Source: Roseomonas gilardii
Lineage (GTDB): Bacteria > Pseudomonadota > Alphaproteobacteria > Acetobacterales > Acetobacteraceae
DNA length: 64,000 nt
Direction: 5' to 3'
Assembly: GCF_001941945.1 (NCBI RefSeq)
Contig: NZ_CP015583.1
Span: forward strand, 1,291,001-1,355,000
Shown: piece after piece, positions 35,138-42,366 of the stretch
Layout: each line of letters begins with the position of its first letter
Numbering within the stretch: position 1 is the stretch's first letter
Program-made: the position numbers and the translations under genes
The notes under the pieces: model-generated
The model's input: only the letters and a program-made list of their open reading frames with translations
What the model was told of the DNA's origin: nothing
The model's database searches: none

Positions 35138-36430
35138 ATGCCTCAGGCAGCCAAGCCCTGGCACGTCGTCATGGCCTGTTTTCTGGGCTGGACCATCGAT
35201 GCCTTCGACTTCTTCATCCTGGTCTTCGTCGTGAGCGACGTTGCCCGGGAATTCGGCACCTCGATCACCACCATCACCTGGGCGCTCACCCTGACCCTCG
35301 GCCTGCGGCCCGTCGGCGCCCTGCTCTTCGGCCGCCTGGCCGACCGCTATGGCCGCAAGCCGGTGCTGATGGCGAATATCCTCAGCTTCTCGCTCCTCGC
35401 CGTGGCCACCGGCTTCGCGCCGAACCTGATGGTCTTCCTGCTGGTGCGCGCACTCTTCGGCATCGCCATGGGCGGCGAATGGGGGATCGGCGCCTCGCTC
35501 ACCATGGAAAGCATCCCGGCCCGCTGGCGCGGCACCGTCTCCGGCATCCTCCAGTCGGGCTATTCCTTCGGCTACCTGCTGGCGGCACTGCTCTACGGCA
35601 TCGGCTACTCGACGCTGGGCTGGCGCGGGCTCTTCCTGGCCGCCGTGGTGCCGGCCCTGCTGGTGCTCTACATCCGCCGCGCCGTGCCGGAGAGCCCGGC
35701 CTGGGAGCGGCAGCGGCAGGCGGGCGGAGTGGCGGCACGCGTTTCGCTCGGCCAGTCGCTGCGCCGCCACCGGCGCCTCTACCTCTATGCCATCCTGCTG
35801 ATGACGGCGGCCGCCACCTTCAGCCATGGCACGCAGGACCTCTACCCCGTCTTCCTGCGGGAGCAGCACCACCTGGGCGCTCGGGAGATCTCGATCCTGG
35901 CGGTGATCTTCAACATCGGCGCCATCCTCGGCAGCCTCTGCGGCGGCTCGCTCTCGCAGATCATCGGGCGCCGTCGCCAGCTCGCCCTGGCCAGCGGCCT
36001 TGCGCTGCTGCTGCTGCCTTTCTGGGCCAGCGCCTCCGGCGTGGTGGCGCTCGGCGCCACGGCCTTCCTGATGCAGTTCCTGGTCCAGTGCACCTTCGGC
36101 GTGATGCCCGCGCATCTGAACGAGATCTCGCCGCCCGAGGCGCGGGCGACCTTTCCCGGCTTCACCTATCAGTTCGGCAACATGCTCGCGGCGGGCAACG
36201 CGACGGTGCAGGCCGCGCTCGCCGCGTCCTTCGGCGGCAATTACGGACTGGGCCTGGGCATCGTCGTGGCGGTCGGCGCCGTGGCCTTCTGCCTGCTCGC
36301 GCTGTTCGGCGTGGAGGCGAAGGAGACGGACATGTCGATCGATCCCGTTCTGCCGCCGGAACCGGCCTCCGCCCCGGTGTTGCCCCTGGGGCAGCCCAAG
36401 GGACAGCCGATCTCCCCCCGACTGGTCTGA
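35138..36430 (+). CDS. MFS transporter, organic acid / sialate:H+ symporter type
   Basis: This 430-residue, 12-helix major facilitator has the loop 2-3 signature GRLADRYGRKPVL and the segment GIAMGGEWGIGASLTMESIP. These are typical of the ShiA/NanT/Jen1-like carboxylate:proton symporters. It should import an organic acid, and the substrate is not determined. The ATG at 35138 is preferred. TTG at 35132 is closer to a GGAGAG site and possible. The downstream co-directional amidase gene suggests a take-up-and-hydrolyse pair. The tail after about residue 395 is Pro-rich. Confidence 0.85.
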   Translation: MPQAAKPWHVVMACFLGWTIDAFDFFILVFVVSDVAREFGTSITTITWALTLTLGLRPVGALLFGRLADRYGRKPVLMANILSFSLLAVATGFAPNLMVFLLVRALFGIAMGGEWGIGASLTMESIPARWRGTVSGILQSGYSFGYLLAALLYGIGYSTLGWRGLFLAAVVPALLVLYIRRAVPESPAWERQRQAGGVAARVSLGQSLRRHRRLYLYAILLMTAAATFSHGTQDLYPVFLREQHHLGAREISILAVIFNIGAILGSLCGGSLSQIIGRRRQLALASGLALLLLPFWASASGVVALGATAFLMQFLVQCTFGVMPAHLNEISPPEARATFPGFTYQFGNMLAAGNATVQAALAASFGGNYGLGLGIVVAVGAVAFCLLALFGVEAKETDMSIDPVLPPEPASAPVLPLGQPKGQPISPRLV

Positions 36431-36441
36431 GCGTCCTCCCC

Positions 36442-36466
36442 GGCGGGGCGGGCCAACCGCCCCGCC
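36442..36466 (+). terminator. GC hairpin after the MFS gene
   Basis: GGCGGGGCGG-GCCAA-CCGCCCCGCC has a perfect 10 bp stem, 11 bases after the stop. There is no T-run. It could attenuate read-through into the amidase gene. Confidence 0.5.
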
Positions 36467-36620
36467 ATGCGTCCGGTCCGCCCCCGGGGCTCTTGTGCGG
36501 CGGCCCCGCTGCTTCCAACCTGCGCGGGCCCGAGGCGCCCGGCTCCGCATTCGCGGCCGGCATGGCGGCGGCCTGCGGCACGACCCGGCGCCACGGGCGT
36601 CCGACTTCGAGGAACCACCG

Positions 36621-38114
36621 ATGACCGAACCCTGTGATCTGTCCGCCGTCGAGGCGCGCGCGCTGATCGGCGAGAAGAAGCTCTCCGCCACCGAGCTGCT
36701 GGAAAGCTGCATCGCCCGCATCGAGGCGGTGGATCACGCGGTGAACGCCATGGTGGCACGCGATTACGACCGTGCCCGCGCGGCGGCGAAGGAGGCCGAT
36801 GCGGCGGTGGCGCGCGGCGATGCGCTGCCGGCCCTGCATGGCCTGCCGATCGGTGTGAAGGACCTGGAGGATGTGGCCGGGCTGCGCACCACCTATGGCA
36901 GCACGCTGTTCCGCGACCATGTGCCGGAAAAGGACCAGCTGATCGTCGCCCATACCCGCAAGGCGGGGGCGGTCGTGCTCGGCAAGACCAACACGCCCGA
37001 ATGGGGCGCCGGCGCCAATACCCGCAACGCCGTCTATGGCGCCACGGGCAACCCCTTCGACCCGTCGCTTTCGGCGGCGGGCTCCTCGGGCGGTTCGGGC
37101 GTGGCGCTGGCCTGCGGCATGGTGCCCATCGCCACCGGCTCCGACACCGGCGGCTCGCTGCGCAACCCGGCGGCCTATAACGGCATCGTCGGCTTCCGCC
37201 CGACGCCGGGCCTGGTGCCGAACGAGAAGAAGCCGCTGGGCTGGGCCGCGCTCGGCGTGCTCGGGCCGATGGCGCGCACCGTTCCGGATCTCTGCCTGCT
37301 GCTGTCCGCCATGGTCGGCGACGATGCCGGCGATCCGCTGGCCACCACCATCGAGGGCCGGCAGGTGCGCCGCCCGGAGGACTTCGCCGTGCCGGGCGCG
37401 GTGGATCTCGCCTCGCTGAAGGTGGCGCTGACGCCGGATTTCGGCTTCGCCCCGACCGAGAAGCACATCCGCGCGGTTTTCGCCGAGAAGACCGGCCTGT
37501 TCCGCCATGTCTTCGCCCGGGCGGAGGATACCACCCCGGACTGCGCCGGTGCCGACGAGTCCTTCGAGGTGCTGCGCGCGCTCTCCTTCATTGCCGGCTT
37601 CCACGAGAAGGTGCGGGACACGCCGGACCAGGTCGGCCCCAATGTCCGCGCGAATGTGGAGGAAGGGCTGGGCTACAGCGCGCTCGACGTGGCGCAGGCG
37701 ATGAAGCTCCAGACGGCGATGTACAAGCGCTGGCAGGGCTTCTTCGCGGTCCACGATGTCATCCTGGCCCCGGCCGTCACGCTCAGCCCGCGCCCCTGGA
37801 CCGAGCTCTACCCGGCCGAGATCGACGGCAAGCCGACCCGGACCTACTTCCACTGGCTGGCGCTCGCCTATGCCGCGACCCTGGTCGGGCACCCCGCCAT
37901 CTCCCTGCCGGTGGGGCTGGACCATAACGGCATGCCCTTCGGCCTGCAGATCGTCGGGCCCCGCGGCGGCGATGCCAAGGTGCTGGCCGTCGCGGCGGCG
38001 CTGGAGCGCCTGCTGGCCGGGGATCCGCGCACGGCCCGGCCGGTGCCGGACATGGCGAAGCTCAAGGCCGCCACGCCGCTGCGCGAGAGCCCGGGCTTCA
38101 TGGGCTTCGGCTGA
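36621..38114 (+). CDS. amidase (amidase-signature family), second copy
   Basis: The 497-residue amidase has the triad motifs LPIGVKDLEDVAG (Lys), SSGGSGVALACG and GSDTGGSLRNPA (Ser pair). It shares the fold with the amidase at 31.9-33.4 kb but is only distantly similar, so the two are not a recent duplication. The ATG at 36621 is preceded by GAGGAACC. It follows the MFS gene by 190 bp and probably acts on a compound that transporter brings in. Confidence 0.87.
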   Translation: MTEPCDLSAVEARALIGEKKLSATELLESCIARIEAVDHAVNAMVARDYDRARAAAKEADAAVARGDALPALHGLPIGVKDLEDVAGLRTTYGSTLFRDHVPEKDQLIVAHTRKAGAVVLGKTNTPEWGAGANTRNAVYGATGNPFDPSLSAAGSSGGSGVALACGMVPIATGSDTGGSLRNPAAYNGIVGFRPTPGLVPNEKKPLGWAALGVLGPMARTVPDLCLLLSAMVGDDAGDPLATTIEGRQVRRPEDFAVPGAVDLASLKVALTPDFGFAPTEKHIRAVFAEKTGLFRHVFARAEDTTPDCAGADESFEVLRALSFIAGFHEKVRDTPDQVGPNVRANVEEGLGYSALDVAQAMKLQTAMYKRWQGFFAVHDVILAPAVTLSPRPWTELYPAEIDGKPTRTYFHWLALAYAATLVGHPAISLPVGLDHNGMPFGLQIVGPRGGDAKVLAVAAALERLLAGDPRTARPVPDMAKLKAATPLRESPGFMGFG

Positions 38115-38141
38115 GCCAGGGCACCGGGGCAGGACGGGCGT

Positions 38142-38164
38142 GCCGGAGGGGCCATCCCTCCGGC
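38142..38164 (+). terminator. hairpin after the second amidase
   Basis: GCCGGAGGG-GCCAT-CCCTCCGGC is a perfect 9 bp stem, 28 bases past the stop codon. No T-run follows. Confidence 0.5.
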
Positions 38165-38272
38165 GGCCGTTTCGCCGGGACATCCGATCAGCCCGGAAAA
38201 CGAAAACAGGGACTGACATTCTCACGAAATATCATTAAAAAGACAATTGAAGTCATTTTGGATTGCGCATCC

Positions 38273-38542
38273 ATGCACAGCTTCCTGCCCCGCGCCCCAG
38301 GTCGCTACCCCTGGCAGGGGACCGAGAGCGCGGAGGAAGTCTGGGGCAGCGGCTGGGCCGATACGACCTGGGGCACGGCGACCGTGCCCGCCCCGCCTCC
38401 TGCCGGGGTCGGGACGTCGCGCGAATCGGGCCGCGCAACGACATGGGCCATGCGGGCGACGGCGCAGACCCTCGTACAGCCGCCACCCGCGACACGGCTT
38501 CCGGCATCCGACGGAGATGCGGAACAGACCTGGATGGGCTGA
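38273..38542 (+). CDS. candidate small Trp-rich orphan protein
   Basis: An 89-residue frame begins MHSFLPRAPGRYPWQGTESA. It contains a Trp/Gly/Thr-rich stretch (VWGSGWADTTWGTATV) followed by a Pro/Ala-rich tail. Third codon positions are almost all G or C over the first half, as in real genes here. An AT-rich promoter-like patch lies directly upstream. There is no obvious ribosome binding site and no recognisable family. Other frames over the same DNA are open too, so this may be non-coding. Confidence 0.35.
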   Translation: MHSFLPRAPGRYPWQGTESAEEVWGSGWADTTWGTATVPAPPPAGVGTSRESGRATTWAMRATAQTLVQPPPATRLPASDGDAEQTWMG

Positions 38543-38893
38543 TTTCGGGCAACCGGGCCCGGCGAGTGCCAATCCGTCACCATTTGCAATCCGCAGGACA
38601 TGGAAAGCCCATGGTCCTTCCTCCCCCAGCGCATCATCTTTCCCTGCGGAAGAGGAGGTTTTCCCGGCATGTCCCGGATCGGGCTCGCGGTTTCCGTCAT
38701 GAAGGACGGCCAGCCGTCACACCGTGTCCGGGCCCGCACAATAGCCGGCCGCTGGCGGCGGGATCGTGCTATCCTGCCAGGACGTGTCGGGTGCGGCCCC
38801 ATGCCGCCGCTTCCCGCCCGGGGAGGAAGGGAAGGGACCCCGATCGCGGCTCCTGGCGCGAGGCAGCCCGAAGGGCCGGGCCGCTCTCGGCCA

Positions 38894-38923
38894 TTGATCC
38901 GCATTACAGAATGTCCATATAAT
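38894..38923 (+). promoter_or_regulatory. sigma70-like promoter of the Bax-inhibitor gene
   Basis: TTGATC (38894-38899) and a perfect TATAAT (38918-38923) are separated by 18 bases. Transcription would start near 38930, giving a leader of about 50 bases with GGAGGAG shortly before the start codon. Confidence 0.55.
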
Positions 38924-38982
38924 TCCGCGACCGCGGGGATGGCCCAAACCTCATTCCCGCCAGGAGGAGTCCTAAACACACC

Positions 38983-39783
38983 ATGGCACTGCGTCCCGAC
39001 AACCGCTTCACGACCGGCGGCTCGGCGTGGACCCAGCCTCTGGGGCGGGCGAGCACGGATGCCGCCGTCCTGGATGCCGGGCTCCGCGCCTATATGCTGC
39101 GGGTCTATAACTGGATGGCCTCCGGCCTCGCGCTGACCGGCATCGTTGCCTATGTCATCGCGAACACCGCGCTGTCCCAGGCCTTCTACACCGTGGGCCG
39201 TACCCAGTCCGGCTACCTCGTCACGCAGCCCACGCTGCTGGGCTGGGCCGCGATCCTGGCGCCGCTGGCCTTCGTGCTGGTGCTGTCCTTCGGCGTGAAC
39301 CGCATGCAGAAGACGACGGTGCAGGCGCTGTTCTGGGCCTTCGCCGCGGCGATGGGCGCCAGCATGGCGAACCTCTTCGTCATCTACGCGGGCACCTCGA
39401 TCGCCACGACCTTCTTCGTGACGGCCGGCATGTTCGCGGCGGTCAGCATCTACGGCTACACCACCAATCGCGACCTGACCCGCATGGGCAGCTTCCTGAT
39501 GATGGGCCTGATCGGCATCATCATCGCCGGGCTGGTCAACATGTTCGTCGGCTCCACGGCGCTGCAGTTCGGCATCAGCGTGCTGGGCGTGCTGATCTTC
39601 GTGGGCCTGACCGCCTATGACACGCAGCGCATCAAGGCGGACTACATCGAGTACGCCTATGCCGAGGGCAGCGACGAGGCCGCCAAGCGTTCCGTCTTCG
39701 ACGCGCTGGGCCTTTACCTGAACTTCGTGAACCTGTTCCAGTTCATGCTGCAGTTCATGGGCGTGCGGAACCAGTCCAACTGA
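38983..39783 (+). CDS. Bax inhibitor-1 / YccA family membrane protein
   Basis: This 266-residue protein has seven predicted membrane helices and the family end pattern GLTAYDTQRIK...ALGLYLNFVNLFQFML. Members (YccA, YbhL) are inner-membrane proteins. YccA inhibits the FtsH protease in E. coli and others may conduct calcium. The specific role here is unknown. It is monocistronic, with its own promoter and a strong terminator. Confidence 0.9.
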   Translation: MALRPDNRFTTGGSAWTQPLGRASTDAAVLDAGLRAYMLRVYNWMASGLALTGIVAYVIANTALSQAFYTVGRTQSGYLVTQPTLLGWAAILAPLAFVLVLSFGVNRMQKTTVQALFWAFAAAMGASMANLFVIYAGTSIATTFFVTAGMFAAVSIYGYTTNRDLTRMGSFLMMGLIGIIIAGLVNMFVGSTALQFGISVLGVLIFVGLTAYDTQRIKADYIEYAYAEGSDEAAKRSVFDALGLYLNFVNLFQFMLQFMGVRNQSN

Positions 39784-39822
39784 TCGATCCCGGCCCCGCC
39801 CCAGGCGAGGGCCGGAACGGCG

Positions 39823-39855
39823 AAAGGCCCCGGGGAGCGATCCCCGGGGCCTTTT
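39823..39855. terminator. strong bidirectional factor-independent terminator
   Basis: A perfect 14 bp stem (AAAGGCCCCGGGGA with TCCCCGGGGCCTTT), a GCGA tetraloop and a following T make a textbook terminator. The A-run on the left lets it serve the convergent carD gene as well. Confidence 0.9.
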
Positions 39856-39944
39856 CCATATCCCCCGCCGGCCGGCTGCGGATGGCCGGGGAAAGGAAGC
39901 CTCTCCCCGGCACGCCCCCGCCCCCATGCCGGGGGGTAAAGGGA

Positions 39945-40601
39945 TCACTCCCCCTTGTCGGCGCTCTTGTCGGCCTTGTTCAGGTGCTCCATCAGCTTCA
40001 CCGTAGCCTTGATCTTGTCCGTGGCATCGCGCGCCGCGACCTCCATGGCCAAGCGGTCCAGCGCCAGCTCATAGATCTGCCGCTCGGAGAAGGACTGGTC
40101 CGGCTGCCCGGCATTGCGGTGCAGGTCGCGCACCACCTCGGCGATGGCGATCGGGTCGCCGCTGTTGATCTTCTGCTCGTATTCCTGGGCGCGGCGCGAC
40201 CACATGGTGCGCTTGATGCGGGCCTTGCCGCGCAGGGTCGCCATGGCCTCGTCCATCACCTTCGGCGAGGCGAGCTTGCGCAGGCCCGAGGAAGGCGCCT
40301 TGGCCATGGGCACCTTCAGCGTCATCCGGTTCTCCTCGAAGGTGATCACGATCACCTTCAGGGTCGTGCCGGCGACGGGCACTTCCTCGATGCCCTGCAC
40401 CTGGCCCACGCCATGGGTCGGATAGACCACATGGTCGCCCGCCTTGAAGTCCTTGCCCTGGTTGCCGAGTGGCTTGGGCGGCGGGGCGGGGCGGATCGGA
40501 CCGCTGGGAACGGAGCTGGCCTGGCTTTCCTCGGCACGGGGCTCGGGGCTGGCGGGGGCGGCGTCGGCCACGGTCTCTTCCGGCTTCGGATCAGCACTCA
40601 T
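39945..40601 (-). CDS. carD: CarD-family transcriptional regulator
   Basis: The 218-residue protein has a disordered Pro/Ala-rich leader (about 1-45). A CarD/TRCF RNA polymerase interaction domain follows (FKAGDHVVYPTHGVGQVQGI), then the helical DNA-binding domain (WSRRAQEYEQKINSG, ERQIYELALDRLAMEVA). CarD binds the polymerase beta subunit and stabilises open promoter complexes. The ATG at 40601 has GGGAG nine bases upstream. The gene order fdxA-carD is typical of Alphaproteobacteria. Confidence 0.9.
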   Translation of the reverse strand: MSADPKPEETVADAAPASPEPRAEESQASSVPSGPIRPAPPPKPLGNQGKDFKAGDHVVYPTHGVGQVQGIEEVPVAGTTLKVIVITFEENRMTLKVPMAKAPSSGLRKLASPKVMDEAMATLRGKARIKRTMWSRRAQEYEQKINSGDPIAIAEVVRDLHRNAGQPDQSFSERQIYELALDRLAMEVAARDATDKIKATVKLMEHLNKADKSADKGE

Positions 40602-40959
40602 GCCCGGCCACTCCCTTGCTGGTTCCATCCGGATATGACGCCGGCGCTTGCGCGGGAGCCTTCATTCTCTACCTCCAGTGCGGATGAACGCGACCCCGCG
40701 GCGAGGGCTGCCTTCTCCGGATCGGGCCATGCCCATCCCCCCGGTCCCACCCTGCTGGAACGGAACCGGCCGGGCGGCGGAACGGGCCCGCCACGGGAGA
40801 TTGGGGATGCTTTGACCGAAAACGAGCGGCCCCATAGCAGAAAATACGCCCCTCGTCACATGCGGGGTGCGGGCGGGCGAAACGCCGGCTGGGACAGGGA
40901 GACCGCCGGGGAGAAGCCGGGAAGGGGCGGCGGGCCGGAAAGCCTGCCGCCAGCGGCGC
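40602..40959. other. spacer between fdxA and carD
   Basis: This 358 bp stretch lies downstream of fdxA and upstream of carD. I see no credible gene. An imperfect 10 bp inverted repeat at about 40926-40951 could end fdxA transcription, and the rest must contain the carD promoter and leader. No clear -35/-10 pair was found. Confidence 0.4.
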
Positions 40960-41292
40960 TCAGGGCTTGCCGGGGTTGGGGCTCAGCAGGCCGGCCTTGT
41001 CCGGCTTGCCGTTCCACTCCTCCGCATCCGCCGGCGCCTCGCCCTTGCGGGTGATGTTGGGCCATTGCTGGGCATAGGTCCGGTTGACCTCGGCCCAGGC
41101 GGTCGCGCGGTCGTCGCTGTCCGGCAGGATCGCCTCGGCGGGACATTCCGGCTCGCAGACGCCGCAGTCGATGCACTCATCCGGATGGATGACCAGGAAG
41201 TTCTCGCCGACGTAGAAGCAGTCCACGGGACACACCTCGACGCAGTCCATGTACTTGCAGCGGATGCAGTTCTCGGTGACGACGTAGGTCAC
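40960..41292 (-). CDS. fdxA: 7Fe ferredoxin FdxA
   Basis: The 110-residue ferredoxin has the cysteine pattern [19 protein letters not shown], with [12 protein letters not shown] in the second half. It binds one 3Fe-4S and one 4Fe-4S cluster. The C-terminal extension ([16 protein letters not shown]) is characteristic of the alphaproteobacterial FdxA group. It is a soluble electron carrier, located between ybaK and carD as in related genomes. Confidence 0.93.
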   Translation of the reverse strand: MTYVVTENCIRCKYMDCVEVCPVDCFYVGENFLVIHPDECIDCGVCEPECPAEAILPDSDDRATAWAEVNRTYAQQWPNITRKGEAPADAEEWNGKPDKAGLLSPNPGKP

Positions 41293-41446
41293 TGCGGCAG
41301 TCTCCTGTCCGGTATCTCTTCCGGCACGCTGGCGAAAGTTCCGGCGTCACATGGCGCGAACGGGGCTTCCCGGCAAGCCGTCCAGGCCGCCGGGCTGCCC
41401 CGAGGGGACATCTCCCCTGTGCGCCGTCCCCTGTGCGCCGGCCGCG

Positions 41447-41920
41447 TCAGGCCATGAGGCGCAGGGCCACGGCCTCCAGCGCGGCCCGGGCCTCCGCCGG
41501 GGCGAGGCGCAACTGCAGGCCACGCTGGCCGCCATTCACGAAGACATAGGGTTCGGCCAGGGCGGCCTCCTCGATCGCCGTGGGCAGGCGGCGCCGCTGT
41601 CCGAAGGGGCTGATGCCGCCGACATGATAGCCGGTGAGCCGTTCCGCTTCCCCGGGCGGCATCATCTCCGCCGATTTCCCGCCGAAACCGGCGGCGAGGC
41701 GCTTCATGCTCACCTCCTGGTCCGAGGGCAGCAGCACGCAGACGGGCCTGCCGTCCACACGGGCCAGCAGGGTCTTCAGCACGCGCGACGGCGGCTCGCC
41801 GATGGCCTCCGCCGCCTGGAGGCCGATGCGCTCCGCCCCCGGGGCATAGTCGTAGTGCCGGCGCTCATAGGCGATGCCGGCCTTGTCGAGGAAGCGTGTG
41901 GCGGGGGTGGCATTCGACAT
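41447..41920 (-). CDS. ybaK: Cys-tRNA(Pro)/Cys-tRNA(Cys) deacylase, YbaK type
   Basis: This 157-residue editing-domain protein hydrolyses mischarged Cys-tRNA(Pro). Family segments are TLLARVDGRPVCVLLPSDQEV, with the conserved Lys region SMKRLAAGFGGKSAEMM, GGISPFGQRRRLPT and VFVNGGQRGLQLRL. The start at 41920 (MSNATPATRFLDKAG) gives the standard length. Upstream extensions run across a Pro/Arg-rich non-coding frame. Confidence 0.9.
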   Translation of the reverse strand: MSNATPATRFLDKAGIAYERRHYDYAPGAERIGLQAAEAIGEPPSRVLKTLLARVDGRPVCVLLPSDQEVSMKRLAAGFGGKSAEMMPPGEAERLTGYHVGGISPFGQRRRLPTAIEEAALAEPYVFVNGGQRGLQLRLAPAEARAALEAVALRLMA

Positions 41921-42056
41921 GGAGCCCGATCCGGCGGAATGGCGCTGCCGGCGGAGGGGCCGCGCGGCCTGCGGGGGGCGGCAGTCTAGGCCGGGTGGCG
42001 GGGACCAGGGATGGCGCGGTAGGAAACCCTGCTCCACCGCTGGAGCGAAGCCGCGT

Positions 42057-42362
42057 TCAGTCCACCAGCTCCTCGTAGAGCCGCCGGGCCTCGGGCGCCG
42101 GGCCACGGCGCTGGGCGAGGGACAGGACACGCCAGACCTGGATACGCCCGTGCTCGGGCCCGCCCAGCGCCAGGGTCAGCACATCCCCGGCGCGCAGCCG
42201 GGCATGGGCCTTCTCCACCGGCTGGCGGTTCAGGCGGACGGCACCGGCCTCGACCAGCCGGGAGCAGGCCGCGCGGGTCTTGGCCACCCGCGCGCACCAG
42301 AGCCAGGCATCCAGCCGCTGCCAGTCCCGGCCCTCCTCCGGGCCTTCGCCCGCGCCGCTCAA
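42057..42362 (-). CDS. S4-domain RNA-binding protein (HslR-like)
   Basis: The 101-residue protein is essentially one S4 domain: QRLDAWLWCARVAKTRAACS, then AGAVRLNRQPVEKAHARLRAGDVL. HslR-type proteins bind stalled 50S subunits carrying nascent chain-tRNA. It begins 4 bp after the helicase stop, so the two are probably co-transcribed, a pairing seen in related genomes. Confidence 0.87.
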   Translation of the reverse strand: MSGAGEGPEEGRDWQRLDAWLWCARVAKTRAACSRLVEAGAVRLNRQPVEKAHARLRAGDVLTLALGGPEHGRIQVWRVLSLAQRRGPAPEARRLYEELVD

Positions 42363-42366
42363 GCCC

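Larger units (their letters stand above)
38115..38982. other. 868-bp region between amidase and Bax-inhibitor genes
   Basis: A GC hairpin follows the amidase. An AT-rich patch (about 38200-38265) precedes a small candidate ORF. The remainder (38543-38890) has several overlapping open frames with no clear support, and I call none. A sigma70-like promoter lies at 38894-38923, next to the downstream gene. Confidence 0.5.

Noticed and set aside
38230-38250. CtrA-type TTAA-N7-TTAA box upstream of the small ORF
   Set aside because: The second half reads ATTG, two mismatches from consensus, which is expected by chance in AT-rich DNA.
38600-38980. Open frames in the second half of the 38.1-39.0 kb spacer
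   Set aside because: Several overlapping frames on both strands have no motif, no clear start signal and inconsistent codon bias. The nearby TATAAT promoter serves the downstream gene.
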